Source: Runella slithyformis DSM 19594
GTDB lineage: Bacteria; Bacteroidota; Bacteroidia; Cytophagales; Spirosomataceae
Assembly (NCBI RefSeq): GCF_000218895.1
Contig: NC_015703.1
Span: forward strand, 991,501-1,055,500
DNA: 64,000 nucleotides
Reading direction: 5' to 3'
Shown: positions 8,512 to 17,377 of the stretch, one piece after another
Layout: each line of letters starts with the position of its first letter
How positions within the stretch are numbered: position 1 is the stretch's first letter
The notes under the pieces: generated by a model
What the model was told of the DNA's origin: nothing
The model's database searches: none
What the model saw: the letters and a program-made list of their open reading frames with translations, nothing else
Translations under genes and position numbers: made by a program

Positions 8512-8895
8512 TTAATGTACAGCGCTTTGTTTTTGGATAACGGAGGTTTGCACATACTGTCGACGCCGCTTTGAAACCGGTACTTTTTTTCCGTCAAGCA
8601 ATTGAATAAAGGTACCATTGTCGGTGATTTGATAATCGGCAAAATGCCGAAAATTGACCAGATACGACTTGTGCGTACGCACAAAATCTGTTTTGCGAAG
8701 CAATTGCTCGAAGCTTTTAAGCGTTTTGGCCTGCACAAAAACTTTACCCGATTTCGTGACAATATGGACGTAATTTACATCGCCGCGGATAAAGATCACG
8801 TCTTCGGTACGAATAAAGAACGAGCGTTTTGCATTTACCAACTCCAAATGATCGGCCGAAACGGAGGGATTGAGAAGAGAAGAAAGATTGTTCAT
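8512..8895 (-). CDS. Stand-alone LytTR DNA-binding regulator
   Basis: A 127-residue protein made almost only of a LytTR DNA-binding domain (about residues 20-115): FFIRTEDVIFIRGDVNYVHI, then FVRTHKSYLVNFRHF and GKKVPVSKRRR, the usual three blocks. No receiver domain or membrane sensor is fused, and no histidine kinase gene is next to it. It probably binds direct-repeat promoters as a one-component regulator, or works with a receiver encoded elsewhere. It lies 119 bases upstream of rpmB in the same direction. Target genes are not known. Confidence 0.85.
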   Translation of the reverse strand: MNNLSSLLNPSVSADHLELVNAKRSFFIRTEDVIFIRGDVNYVHIVTKSGKVFVQAKTLKSFEQLLRKTDFVRTHKSYLVNFRHFADYQITDNGTFIQLLDGKKVPVSKRRRQYVQTSVIQKQSAVH

Positions 8896-8927
8896 AGCTG
8901 TATGGTGTTTTATAAAATATACGTAAA

Positions 8928-8957
8928 CAAAGTTCAGGGATATTTTCGAAAACCAAA
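8928..8957 (-). promoter_or_regulatory. Candidate promoter of the LytTR gene
   Basis: On the minus strand TTTG (8957-8954) and GAACTTTG (8935-8928) are separated by 22 bases between the TTTG boxes, close to the Bacteroidota spacing. The TA of the -7 box is replaced. The start codon is 32 bases downstream. Confidence 0.35.
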
Positions 8958-9093
8958 CAGCAAATCGAAATCAAATGCAAATTATAGCGCCTGAAGTGCG
9001 ATTAATGCACCGGAATCAGCTATTTAAGGCGATTATCGCTCCGAAAAGGAACCGTCGGGCGGTTCCCTTCCATTGAATCAAACGGGCTATTTT

Positions 9094-9144
9094 CTAAAAA
9101 TAAAGAGGTTATTGCCAACAACGGTTGTTGGCAATAACCTCTTT
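9094..9144 (-). terminator. Intrinsic terminator of ruvB
   Basis: AAAGAGGTTATTGCCAACAAC (9102-9122) is repeated as its exact reverse complement at 9124-9144, a 21-bp perfect stem with nearly no loop. The minus strand continues ATTTTTAG. It lies 26 bases after the ruvB stop codon and is the likely ruvB terminator; the plus strand could also be stopped. Confidence 0.8.
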
Positions 9145-9170
9145 GTATGCCTGCTTACAGAGAATGCCCG

Positions 9171-10202
9171 TTATTCGGCAAAGAGATCCCCCGTTCGAAA
9201 TTTGGGCACGATCCCTAAGTGGCGATAAGCTTTTTCGGTAGCTTCCCGACCGCGCGACGTCCGTTTGATAAACCCTTCCTGAATCAGAAACGGTTCATAC
9301 ACCTCTTCAATGGTTTCGGCTTCGTCGCCGCAGGCGGTGGCGATGGTGGAAAGTCCTACCGGGCCGCCTTTGAATTTTTCGATGATGGTGGATAAGATAC
9401 GAATATCCATTTCGTCCAACCCGTGTTGGTCTACGTCCAGGGCTTTCAGGGCAATCTCGGCGATCTCGACCGTAATGCGCCCGCTGCCTTTTACCTGCGC
9501 GAAGTCGCGCGTGCGGCGCAGCAGGTTGTTGGCGATACGCGGGGTCCCGCGACTGCGTCGGGCAATCTCATAAGCACCGGCATCATCAATAGGCGCGCCT
9601 AAGATGGCCGAAGAACGTTTCACAATAGAAGCCAACAGGTCAGAGTCGTAGTATTCCAAGCGGCAATTGATGCCAAACCGTGCCCGCAAAGGAGAGGTCA
9701 GCAGCCCCGCACGGGTGGTTGCGCCAATCAGCGTAAACGGATTCAGGGAAATCTGAATACTTCGCGCATTGGGCCCCGAATCCAGCATGATGTCTATTTT
9801 GTAATCCTCCATGGCTGAATAGAGGTATTCTTCCACCACCGGATTGAGGCGGTGAATCTCGTCAATAAACAGCACATCGTTGGGTTGCAGGTTGGTCAGC
9901 AGCCCGGCCAGGTCACTGGGCTTATCCAACACCGGCCCGGAGGAAGTTTTCATGGTCGCTCCCAGCTCGTTGGAAATGATGTTGGAAAGGGTAGTTTTCC
10001 CCAATCCCGGAGGCCCGTGCAGCAGTACGTGGTCGAGAGCCTCGCCACGCTGTTTGGCTGCCGTGACAAAGACCCGTATGTTTTCGAGTATTTTATCCTG
10101 TCCCGCAAAATCGCTGAAAGAGAGCGGACGCAGCGCCCGGTCTATCTCCTTTTCCATCGGAGAGAGCGGATCTTTCGTTCCTGTTAAGTAATCTTGACGC
10201 AT
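9171..10202 (-). CDS. ruvB: Holliday junction branch migration ATPase RuvB
   Basis: A 343-residue AAA+ motor. Walker A is GPPGLGKT (63-70), Walker B is LFIDEIH (111-117), sensor 1 is GATTRAG (160-166), and SPLRARFG (170-177) holds the arginine finger. The C-terminal winged helix ([27 protein letters not shown]) is complete. RuvB drives branch migration of Holliday junctions with RuvA in recombination and repair. Length is normal for the family. ruvA and ruvC are not in the window. An unusually perfect terminator follows, and a palindromic repeat sits 10 bases upstream of the start. Confidence 0.97.
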   Translation of the reverse strand: MRQDYLTGTKDPLSPMEKEIDRALRPLSFSDFAGQDKILENIRVFVTAAKQRGEALDHVLLHGPPGLGKTTLSNIISNELGATMKTSSGPVLDKPSDLAGLLTNLQPNDVLFIDEIHRLNPVVEEYLYSAMEDYKIDIMLDSGPNARSIQISLNPFTLIGATTRAGLLTSPLRARFGINCRLEYYDSDLLASIVKRSSAILGAPIDDAGAYEIARRSRGTPRIANNLLRRTRDFAQVKGSGRITVEIAEIALKALDVDQHGLDEMDIRILSTIIEKFKGGPVGLSTIATACGDEAETIEEVYEPFLIQEGFIKRTSRGREATEKAYRHLGIVPKFRTGDLFAE

Positions 10203-10212
10203 AATACATATT

Positions 10213-10242
10213 CACGCAGAGCGACCGAGGTCGCTTTGCGTG
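10213..10242. repeat. Palindromic repeat, inverted relative of the 10.7-kb array unit
   Basis: CACGCAGAGCGACC (10213-10226) pairs with GGTCGCTTTGCGTG (10229-10242): 14 pairs including one G-T. Both ends, CACGCAGAG and CTTTGCGTG, are the reverse complements of the right and left ends of the tandem units at 10705-10972. It lies between ruvB and the 3' end of the GxxExxY gene, so that gene is bracketed by the same repeat family. Confidence 0.75.
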
Positions 10243-10249
10243 GTGTGAT

Positions 10250-10650
10250 TTATAAACGATTTACAATTCGCTGAATTCCATCTTTTGTCAAAGGTACGTT
10301 AAAATTCAGTAAGAGTCCGAGTTTCAGACCGGTCAATTTGAGGTAGGTTTGAAGCTGTTTTTGATGTACCGGAGCGATTGCTTCTACAGACTTCAGTTCT
10401 AAAATTACTTTTTTTCAACAATCAAATCAGCCCGAAAACCGACTTCCATCACTAAATTATCCCAACAAACCGAAATTCCTTTTTGACGTTCCACATATAA
10501 GCCGGATTGCAGAAGTTCGTAGTATACAATTTCTTCATACACCGATTCAAAAAGCCCGGGGCCAAGTTGCGTATGTATTTTAAAACAGGTGTTTACGACG
10601 ATTTGAGAGATTTCGTTCTCGTGCATAAGCATGGGGATTTGTTCATGCAA
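10250..10650 (-). CDS. GxxExxY protein (PD-(D/E)XK-like), split by a -1 frameshift
   Basis: The first frame (10650-10405) gives 81 residues with the family motif GLFESVY and ends at TAA. Reading on in the -1 frame from 10408 gives 52 more residues (VILELKSVEAIAPVHQKQ ... DGIQRIVNRL) to a stop at 10250. Joined, the product is about 133 residues, the usual family length. FRADLIVE in frame one and ILELKS in frame two match the D and E-x-K of a PD-(D/E)XK nuclease core, so the short product lacks half of the active site. The two frames meet at A-AAA-AAG followed by TAA, the dnaX-type slippery sequence. Programmed frameshift, genuine decay and a homopolymer read error are all possible. GxxExxY function is not known. 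Confidence 0.8.
10405..10415 (-). promoter_or_regulatory. Slippery heptamer A-AAA-AAG plus stop (candidate -1 frameshift site)
   Basis: On the minus strand seven A residues (10415-10409) and G (10408) are read GAA-AAA-AAG in the zero frame, then TAA. The phase is exactly A-AAA-AAG, as in E. coli dnaX. A one-base backward slip enters the frame that restores the family's C-terminus. I see no Shine-Dalgarno-like stimulator upstream and only weak pairing downstream. Confidence 0.5.
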
Positions 10651-10704
10651 AAAAGCATATAGTCATAAAAACCAGAAAAAATGTTTCTTAACGGTCGTTT
10701 TGAT

Positions 10705-10972
10705 CACGCAAAGACGCGAAGGAGCAAAGAAAAAACTCTGCGACTTAGCGACTCTGCGTGACACAACCCTTCATTCACCCAGAGACGCGAAGGAGCAAAG
10801 AAAAACACTGCGACTCAGCGACTCTGCGTGACACAACCCTTCATTCACGCAAAGACGCGAAGGAGCAAAGAAAAACACTGCGACTCAGCGACTCTGCGTG
10901 ACACAACTCCTTATTCACGCAAAGACGCGAAGGAGCAAAGAAAAAACTCTGCGGCTTAGCGACTCTGCGTGA
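10705..10972. repeat. Tandem array of four ~70-bp palindromic units
   Basis: Four units start at 10705, 10776, 10846 and 10916 (periods 71, 70, 70). Each starts CACGCAAAGACGCGAAGGAG (second: CACCCAGAG) and contains AGCGACTCTGCGTG; the ends CACGCA-AG and CT-TGCGTG are inverted, so each unit can fold. Units are joined by a short ACAACCCTTCATT linker. The array fills most of the 328-base gap between the GxxExxY gene start and the end of the large PKD gene. There is no coding sequence in it, and unit size and identical linkers do not fit CRISPR. Confidence 0.85.
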
Positions 10973-10978
10973 AAACCA

Positions 10979-13900
10979 TTACCGCATCAGCAGCACCGCG
11001 CCGCGTTGGCTTTCGCGCGGCCGGTCGGGGAAGAACTTGGATTTGAAAGAAACCACGTAGGGATAACTCATCGGCGGATAGGTGCTTCCGCGATAGCTGC
11101 CATCCCATTTCTGATTGATATCGTTGGTATAAAAGATCACCTCACCCCAGCGATTGAAAATCCTCATTTCAAAGTCGGTCAGGTGGTCACCGAATACATT
11201 CAAAACATCGTTGTTACCATCTCCGTTGGGCGTGAATACGTCCGGAATATAGATACGCGGCTCACAACGGACCACCACCCGGGCCGTATCTATGATCTCG
11301 CAGCCTTCGGGGTTACTGATCCGCACGCGGTAGGTTCCGATCAAACTGACCATAACCCGCGGCGTACGCTCTTCCGAATGAAACCAGAAGTAGCTCAGAT
11401 TGGACGTACCGCCCCGAACCGCTATCGTTGCCATGGCACCATCGTCAATGTCGCAAAGCGGCACTTCTTTGGTCAAATCATAGGTAGGTCGGGGAGCCAG
11501 TGAGTACACAAAATCATCATTGTCGGTACAGCCCGTGACGGTATTCGTGACGGTTAGGGTATACGTACCGCCCCGCGACACGCTGATGCGGCGGGTGGTA
11601 TCCCCCGTACTCCATTTGTATTGATTGCCGGGAATCAGGGGCAAAGACGGGATCAACAGCGCGGTATCACCAATGCATTTTTTACGATCGGGTCCCAAGC
11701 TTAAGAATCTTTCGGGCGTGATGCCCACCGTAATATCCCGCAAAGTGGTATCGCACCCACCCACGTCCGTTACTTTAACGTTGTATTTGCCGGGCAACAG
11801 ATTGGCCAGAAGCGGCGCATTAGTCCCCAAACCTGCACCCGTCGCACCGGTCCATACGTAGGTTTGGGGGGTGCCTCCCAAGGTATTCAGGTTGATAGCC
11901 CCCGATGAAGGCAGCGTACAGCGGGCATTGACGATGGTCGGTTGCAATCGTAATGTTCTGACGGCCCTGAGTCCAAACGAAGAATCGGTGGCACATACGG
12001 CAGGATTGCCGCGCAGACGCACTTTATAGGTACCTTCGCCCACGTTCGGCAGGGTATTACCCGTAGCGGTCAGCAGTGTATTATTAGCACCGAACCATTC
12101 AAACGTGTAGCTGCCGCTAGGAGGCGAAATCCCTGCGATCAGAATTTGTCCGTCCCGGGTAGTACAGCCCGTTGGCGGTGTCAGCGTTGCCGCTATCCGC
12201 GCTTTGGGCAATGCCCGTACCTGAATGGTGTCTTCATTGACGCAGGCCTGAGGGGTTCCGGTATTGATCGTTACCTGTACGAAATAAGTACCGGGCCGGG
12301 CAACAGTGATCAATTGCGTCGTTTCGCCCGTACTCCACTGAAATTTATTCCAATTGGTGGGGGTTGGCTTCGCGTTCAATACCACATTTCCGCCCCCTAC
12401 ACACAGGCTCGTATCCGGCCCGAGAGAATACGCCGGTGGTCGGCGGAGTGTAACCTGCGTAGCGCCCTGTGAAAAACACTGGGCTTCAATGCCGTTGGCG
12501 GCAAAAACCCGGTACGAACCCGAGCCGCCATTGGGCTGCAGCGTAACGGTTTTCGTTCTAGCCAGCGGTACTCCATTCCTCAACCATAGATACTGTTCCG
12601 CCTGCACTCCTGCATCCAGCACCAGTCGATTGGTGCAGGTATCAATAGGCGATTTTAAATTGATCGGATCAGGCGTGGCAATGATAGTGATACGCTGGGT
12701 GATGGTGGTATCCTTACATCTATTCACCAATCGTAAGCTGACCGTATACGTGCCGGGCATTTTATAGGTATGCTGTACCTGTTGATTCTGCCCCGATACG
12801 GGTGCCGATCCATCACCGAAATTCCACGTGTAGCTGTCTTTGATAGGGTCACACAATGGGGAAGCCTGAAAATTAGTGGCCTGATTAGAACAGGTATCTG
12901 AGTAGGTAAAGCCCGGACCGGAGGATTCGTTGGTGAAATTTTGCACAAAGTTCGGTAAGCCTAATTGACTTATTTTTCCACCTAAGAATATCCCCTCTCT
13001 GACAAACCGTACTTCATTCTGTGAGTCTTCGTCCGGCTCGTTGATAACGCCGAGGTGTGGGCTGTCTTTAATGGCTAAATAAATCCGCCCGTCCGAACCT
13101 ACCTGAAGCGCTCCGTAGACCTGTGTGGCCGAACTGTCAATGAGAATCTTGGAGTCGGCTATCCGGGCGGAATCTCCCAAGCTGATGTCAAACTGCCACA
13201 ATCGGGAAAGGGTAGTATCGCCCACTGCACTTCCTTTTTGCAGCGAAACGTACATTTTTGTGCCATCGGGCGAAAATTCCACCCCGTAGGCCTTGGGAGG
13301 AGCGGGTCCTAAGTCAATGGTTTGGGGGCCCGACAATCGACCCGAAGAGTCGCTGAAGGTATACAGCTCAACGATGTTACGCGGCGGCCCCGGCACCACA
13401 ACGGCTAACCGGCGGGTACCCGTGCTGTCGAGAGGCGAAAACTTCATATAACCTTCCCCTTTCGAGGGCGTATCCTGAACCGCACCCAAAGGATACAGTG
13501 TCGGTCCCTGCAGGCCTGCCTTGGTGGCGTGATACACCCGAAAAACGTTATTGCCGTAATCGTGCGTTACAATCCAGTAGGTCGAGTCCTGATCGTTACG
13601 AACCGAAGCGATCCGCTCAGTGGTATTGTCGTTCAGGAGGTTATTGGTCTCCACTACTTCCCCTTTGCCACCGTTGCGGCGCATATCGACCAGACTATAA
13701 CTGAATTTCTTTTGTCCATTAATTTCTGAAGTGGTAAAAACATAATACAGGTATTCGCACCCGCGACAGGTGGGTTTGGGCACGATCAGCGCTGATTGGG
13801 TCGAATTGGGGCTTCCCGCCAGCGCGGCGGTATCCTTGGAAGGCATTATTGCCCCATCTTTATTGTATATCTTTATTCCGTCGGTATAAAAAAGCAGTTG

Positions 13901-14620
13901 GCCTTTGGAATTGGCGATCGACGAAGACCCTTCAGGAGTTTTGAGTTGGCCGTTGGTCAATGGCTGCGGAGTGCCGCCCGAAAAATCCAGCCCGGCATTG
14001 TTTCCAAAATACCACTTGGCCCCCTCCTGGTTGGACTGCTCCAAACATACTTTTACGGTAATCTTATCTTCATACGTACAGCCGCTTTCGGAGGTCACTT
14101 CGACTGAATAACAACCGGAACTGTCGACCCGCAGCGTTTGGGTCGTATCGCCCTTAGGAAACCACATGTATTTAGCACCGTTGGGAGCATTGGAAGGGTA
14201 CGGATTCAGCACCAATTTACCCAAATCCTCCTTACAGATCATGGTATCACGTTTCCAATTGGGAAACGGAGGCGGGGGCACCCCAATGGTGACGGTCTTG
14301 GTCTCAACCTGCTGAACGCCGCCCACGGTACGGGTCAGCGTAACGGTCTTCAGACCCGGGGTTTGAAATAAGTGCTTCACACTTCTTGTAGGAGAAGTGA
14401 CAATTCCGCTGCCATCGCCAAAATCCCAGCTCCACGCCGAACCCGTCGTCAGCGAGTCGGTAAATGTCGTTGAATCACTGAGGCATTCCCGATCAGGAAT
14501 ACACAGTTTTCCCGAAACCTTTATTGCCTGCCCGTACATGGTGCCGGCAGCCGGCAACAACAGCATCCATCCTCCAAGCAGTGAAAGAAATATGTGCAGC
14601 TTTTTTCTCATGGGTTCCAT
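10979..14620 (-). CDS. Giant secreted PKD-domain protein with type B T9SS sorting (CHU_C) domain
   Basis: A 1213-residue exported protein. A signal peptide (MRKKLHIFLSLLGGWMLLLP, cleaved near residue 30; the ATG at 14611 is as likely a start as 14620) leads into a PKD domain with WDFGDGSG. A middle part of propeller-like sequence (about 200-570) follows, then a second PKD domain (YTWNFGDGSAP) and several Ig/SprB-like repeats with DTTL and YKWSTGDTTRRI motifs. The last 93 residues (IYIPDVFTPNGDGNND ... FNRWGEVIF ... WDGSYRG) are the gliding-motility-associated C-terminal domain that directs export and surface attachment by T9SS. It is a cell-surface protein; adhesion is plausible but unproven. 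Confidence 0.9.
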   Translation of the reverse strand: MEPMRKKLHIFLSLLGGWMLLLPAAGTMYGQAIKVSGKLCIPDRECLSDSTTFTDSLTTGSAWSWDFGDGSGIVTSPTRSVKHLFQTPGLKTVTLTRTVGGVQQVETKTVTIGVPPPPFPNWKRDTMICKEDLGKLVLNPYPSNAPNGAKYMWFPKGDTTQTLRVDSSGCYSVEVTSESGCTYEDKITVKVCLEQSNQEGAKWYFGNNAGLDFSGGTPQPLTNGQLKTPEGSSSIANSKGQLLFYTDGIKIYNKDGAIMPSKDTAALAGSPNSTQSALIVPKPTCRGCEYLYYVFTTSEINGQKKFSYSLVDMRRNGGKGEVVETNNLLNDNTTERIASVRNDQDSTYWIVTHDYGNNVFRVYHATKAGLQGPTLYPLGAVQDTPSKGEGYMKFSPLDSTGTRRLAVVVPGPPRNIVELYTFSDSSGRLSGPQTIDLGPAPPKAYGVEFSPDGTKMYVSLQKGSAVGDTTLSRLWQFDISLGDSARIADSKILIDSSATQVYGALQVGSDGRIYLAIKDSPHLGVINEPDEDSQNEVRFVREGIFLGGKISQLGLPNFVQNFTNESSGPGFTYSDTCSNQATNFQASPLCDPIKDSYTWNFGDGSAPVSGQNQQVQHTYKMPGTYTVSLRLVNRCKDTTITQRITIIATPDPINLKSPIDTCTNRLVLDAGVQAEQYLWLRNGVPLARTKTVTLQPNGGSGSYRVFAANGIEAQCFSQGATQVTLRRPPAYSLGPDTSLCVGGGNVVLNAKPTPTNWNKFQWSTGETTQLITVARPGTYFVQVTINTGTPQACVNEDTIQVRALPKARIAATLTPPTGCTTRDGQILIAGISPPSGSYTFEWFGANNTLLTATGNTLPNVGEGTYKVRLRGNPAVCATDSSFGLRAVRTLRLQPTIVNARCTLPSSGAINLNTLGGTPQTYVWTGATGAGLGTNAPLLANLLPGKYNVKVTDVGGCDTTLRDITVGITPERFLSLGPDRKKCIGDTALLIPSLPLIPGNQYKWSTGDTTRRISVSRGGTYTLTVTNTVTGCTDNDDFVYSLAPRPTYDLTKEVPLCDIDDGAMATIAVRGGTSNLSYFWFHSEERTPRVMVSLIGTYRVRISNPEGCEIIDTARVVVRCEPRIYIPDVFTPNGDGNNDVLNVFGDHLTDFEMRIFNRWGEVIFYTNDINQKWDGSYRGSTYPPMSYPYVVSFKSKFFPDRPRESQRGAVLLMR

Positions 14621-14754
14621 TTGCTCCTCCTACCTCAAATCTCATGCCTATTCTTAACCTGTTTGAGATAAAGATGTTTACGCAGTTTTTCACAAAAACG
14701 TTGTAATGAATTCAATACTATTTTCAAAAAACAGGTCAACAAGTTGAGTACTAT

Positions 14755-14805
14755 CTAAAAACGACAAAACCTTACCGAAAATTTTATGTAAATCTACGGT
14801 AAGGT
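14755..14805 (-). terminator. Probable terminator of the sugar isomerase gene
   Basis: ACCTTACCG (14769-14777) and CGGTAAGGT (14797-14805) make a 9-bp stem with a 19-base AT-rich loop. On the minus strand it is followed by TTTTGTCGTTTTT. It sits 32 bases after the isomerase stop. The long loop lowers confidence; a protein-binding inverted repeat is an alternative. Confidence 0.5.
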
Positions 14806-14836
14806 AATAAATTATGTCGAAACAAAAATCAGCCGT

Positions 14837-15685
14837 TTACAGGCTCTTCAAATAGACCATACTTTGCGGTACCTGCTGCATGGCATTGAGGTTTTCATCT
14901 TCGATGTAATAGTATTTGATAGCTGATTTTTTGGCGGCTTTCAGGATCTCCGGATAGTTGATCTGCCCTGTACCGAGCACCACGCAGTTTTCGTTGGGCG
15001 TACTGCCTGCCTTGCTGGGCGGCACGCCTATTTTAAGGTCTTTGAGGTGAATCAGCTTAAACCGCTTAGGGTATTTTTTAAGCATTTCGGCGGGATTTTG
15101 GCCCGGTAAGTGCATCCATACCACGTCCATTTCAAAAAAGACTGCATCCGCATCGGTGTTTTGAATAATGTAATCAAAGTACGTTCCTTTTTCATAAGGC
15201 TCAAATTCAAAACCGTGGTTGTGGTAACAGAACGTCAGGCCGTTTTCTTTGAGTTTTTTACCGAAGCGATTGAAATCTTCCACCGTTTTTTTGGCGAGCG
15301 CCTCATCCATCGGGCCTTTGTGCGGTACCGAGCCGATGCGTACAAATTCGGCGCCCAACGTTTTGGCATTCTGCACCACGGTTTCGGTCTTATCGCTCAA
15401 ATCGCCAAAGCTGACGCCCAAACTGCTGCAACGCATCCCGCGCTCATCCAACAGCGCCCGAAGCTCCGCGGCTGTTTTACCGAAAAGATTGGAGAACTCG
15501 ATATTGGTAATGCCCATCGCCTTGACCTTATCCAGCGTACCGGGTACGTCTTTACTGAATTCGTTACGAAACGTAAAAGAGACCGCACCGGGCGTATCTT
15601 TCAGCAGTTTACCGAAACGCTGTGCATAGGCGGTCGACAAAAGACAGCACAGCATCACGCCCATGCTCAACAGAGACTTCTTCAT
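14837..15685 (-). CDS. Exported sugar phosphate isomerase/epimerase-like TIM-barrel protein
   Basis: About 282 residues. I place the start at 15685 because MKKSLLSMGVMLCCLLSTAYAQ is a clean signal peptide; the longer frame adds 24 unrelated residues. The body is an AP-endonuclease-type TIM barrel: FCYHNHGFEFEP carries the conserved NHGFE metal-site motif, FFEMDVVWMHLPGQNP is the next metal strand, and KLIHLKDLK and YYYIEDEN complete the site. Members isomerise or dehydrate keto-sugars, inositols or related polyols. It is the last gene of the 13-gene minus-strand locus, after an MFS transporter and a Gfo/Idh oxidoreductase, partners common in inositol or sugar breakdown. The substrate is unknown. 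Confidence 0.85.
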   Translation of the reverse strand: MKKSLLSMGVMLCCLLSTAYAQRFGKLLKDTPGAVSFTFRNEFSKDVPGTLDKVKAMGITNIEFSNLFGKTAAELRALLDERGMRCSSLGVSFGDLSDKTETVVQNAKTLGAEFVRIGSVPHKGPMDEALAKKTVEDFNRFGKKLKENGLTFCYHNHGFEFEPYEKGTYFDYIIQNTDADAVFFEMDVVWMHLPGQNPAEMLKKYPKRFKLIHLKDLKIGVPPSKAGSTPNENCVVLGTGQINYPEILKAAKKSAIKYYYIEDENLNAMQQVPQSMVYLKSL

Positions 15686-15788
15686 AAATAAAGTTATGTT
15701 AAAGGTTAATAAAATTTTGGATTTGCGATTTCTAATTTCCACTAATTGGTTTCTCACTCCTGACGTCTCACTCCTGATTTCTGCCTCG

Positions 15789-17027
15789 CTATATTTCCTC
15801 GTAATTCATATCCTTCGTAAAGGTTTCTTCCAGAAAATAAAGCGCCGCCAGTGAAATGGCCACCACCACGCTGCCAATCACCAACGCGCCGTTAATAACA
15901 CCCAGAGAAGGCTTAAGGTATACAAAAGCCGACGCCAAGGGAATGGTGGCACCGCGCACAAAATTAGGAACGGAAGTCGCCACCGTTGCCCGGAGGTTGG
16001 TACCGAAAAGCTCCGCCGCCAAAATGATGAACAAGGTCCAATAGCCGTTGCAAAAGCCCAGGCAAACGCACAGAATATAAAACTGAGCAGTGGTTTGGAT
16101 AGGCGCCAGCAGGTAAACGACCATCAGCGTAAACGACATCAGGATAAAGATCCCAATGGCTTTTTTCCGACTTTGCAGGCGTTGGCTCAGCAATCCGCTT
16201 ACAATATCGCCAAAGGTTTGTCCCGTAAAGGCCAGCATGACGGCTTTGCCGGCAATGATAGGATCGGCCAATCCGTGACTTATCCCGAACTCGGGGGAAA
16301 ACGTGATCAAAATTCCCACGACAAACCACAGGGGTACTCCCACCAGGATCGCCAAAAGGTATTTGCCCAGCCGCTGTGGGGTGAAGAGCATTCCGATGTT
16401 GCCGCGTTTGATGTTTTTATTTTTCAGATTAACAAAAAGCCCCGATTCAAACACATTGACGCGCAATACCAGCAATACCAGTCCCAATCCGCCTCCTACA
16501 TAATAGGACATGCGCCATTCAAACAGATCGGCCACAAAATACGCCAACACGCCGCCCAGCACCCCCATGGTGGCTACGAGCATAGAACCATACCCGCGCA
16601 GATGCTTGGGCAGCACTTCCGCCACCAGCGTAATACCGGCCCCTAACTCGCCCGCCAGGCCAATGCCCGCGATGAAGCGCAGCACGGCATACTGCGGTAC
16701 ACTTGTAATGAGGCCATTGGCGATATTGGCCAGAGAATACAGTAAAATAGACCCGAAAAGCACCGAAAGACGCCCTTTTTTATCGCCCAATACCCCCCAA
16801 AGCACTCCTCCGACCAGCAATCCGGCCAATTGCATTTCCAGCAGAAAGACGCCTTCCGGCAGCAGTTGGTCGCCCGTAACTCCGAGGGCTTTCAGGCTGG
16901 GTACGCGCACTACGCTAAACAAAAACAAATCATACATATCCACCAAATAGCCCAGAGCGGCCACTAATACAGGAACTTGAAGAAGGTACTGAAGCGTAGT
17001 TTTAGGAGATTGGGACATAGAAAACAA
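15789..17027 (-). CDS. MFS transporter (sugar/carboxylate permease)
   Basis: A 412-residue permease with 12 hydrophobic segments. The loop between helices 2 and 3 (GVLWGVLGDKKGRLSVLFGS) is the MFS signature, and RFIAGIGLAGELGAGITLVAEVLPKHLRGYG is the helix 4-5 motif of the sugar/metabolite:H+ symporter branch. An internal ATG at 17018 (MSQSPK) is an alternative start. It lies in the inner membrane between the isomerase and the Gfo/Idh gene of the same locus, so it probably imports the compound they process. The substrate cannot be inferred beyond that. Confidence 0.87.
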   Translation of the reverse strand: MFSMSQSPKTTLQYLLQVPVLVAALGYLVDMYDLFLFSVVRVPSLKALGVTGDQLLPEGVFLLEMQLAGLLVGGVLWGVLGDKKGRLSVLFGSILLYSLANIANGLITSVPQYAVLRFIAGIGLAGELGAGITLVAEVLPKHLRGYGSMLVATMGVLGGVLAYFVADLFEWRMSYYVGGGLGLVLLVLRVNVFESGLFVNLKNKNIKRGNIGMLFTPQRLGKYLLAILVGVPLWFVVGILITFSPEFGISHGLADPIIAGKAVMLAFTGQTFGDIVSGLLSQRLQSRKKAIGIFILMSFTLMVVYLLAPIQTTAQFYILCVCLGFCNGYWTLFIILAAELFGTNLRATVATSVPNFVRGATIPLASAFVYLKPSLGVINGALVIGSVVVAISLAALYFLEETFTKDMNYEEI

Positions 17028-17377
17028 CTGTTATTGAAAAAGGGGAATGGGATTGATAACCGAAAAATGTGAAACCGCGAAACTGCAAAATGTAAAAGTG
17101 AAAACGTAGGGGCAGGCCTTGCGTCTGCCCGGTACGCCGCGGTGTCGTTTGCATCTGCTCTATTTTTGTTAACCGAAAAACCGCGAAATGTAAAAGGGAA
17201 AACGGGGCATCCATGGAGTGTAAAAGCATGGAGTGTAAAAGCAGGAATGCAAAAACACAACAAAATCAGCGAAATAACTTCCTGCTCAACCATTTGTCAA
17301 TCGTCATTCCTATTAAAATCATTCGTCACTCGTCATTCGTCCTTTCTTTTTACATTTCGCGGTTCCACAAGGTTAAA
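17028..17377. repeat. Gap with dispersed palindromic and simple repeats
   Basis: No gene in these 350 bases. GGGCAGGCCTTGCGTCTGCCC at 17110-17130 (plus strand) is an inverted copy of the hairpin unit found three times at 35152-35361, and the flanking CGCGAAACTGCAAAATG is also shared. AACCGCGAAATGTAAAAG variants recur at 17071-17098 and 17179-17196; GGAGTGTAAAAGCA is repeated near 17215-17241. At 17301-17340 there are degenerate copies of TCGTCATTC. The region separates the MFS and Gfo/Idh genes, which may still be on one transcript. Confidence 0.7.

Noticed and set aside
9048-9066. GGAACCG/CGGTTCC stem as a second terminator
   Set aside because: Only 7 bp, no T-run on either strand, and the stronger ruvB terminator lies 36 bases away.
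10705-10972. CRISPR array
   Set aside because: Four ~70-base units with identical linkers and no variable spacers, and no cas genes in the window. The units are tandem palindromic repeats.
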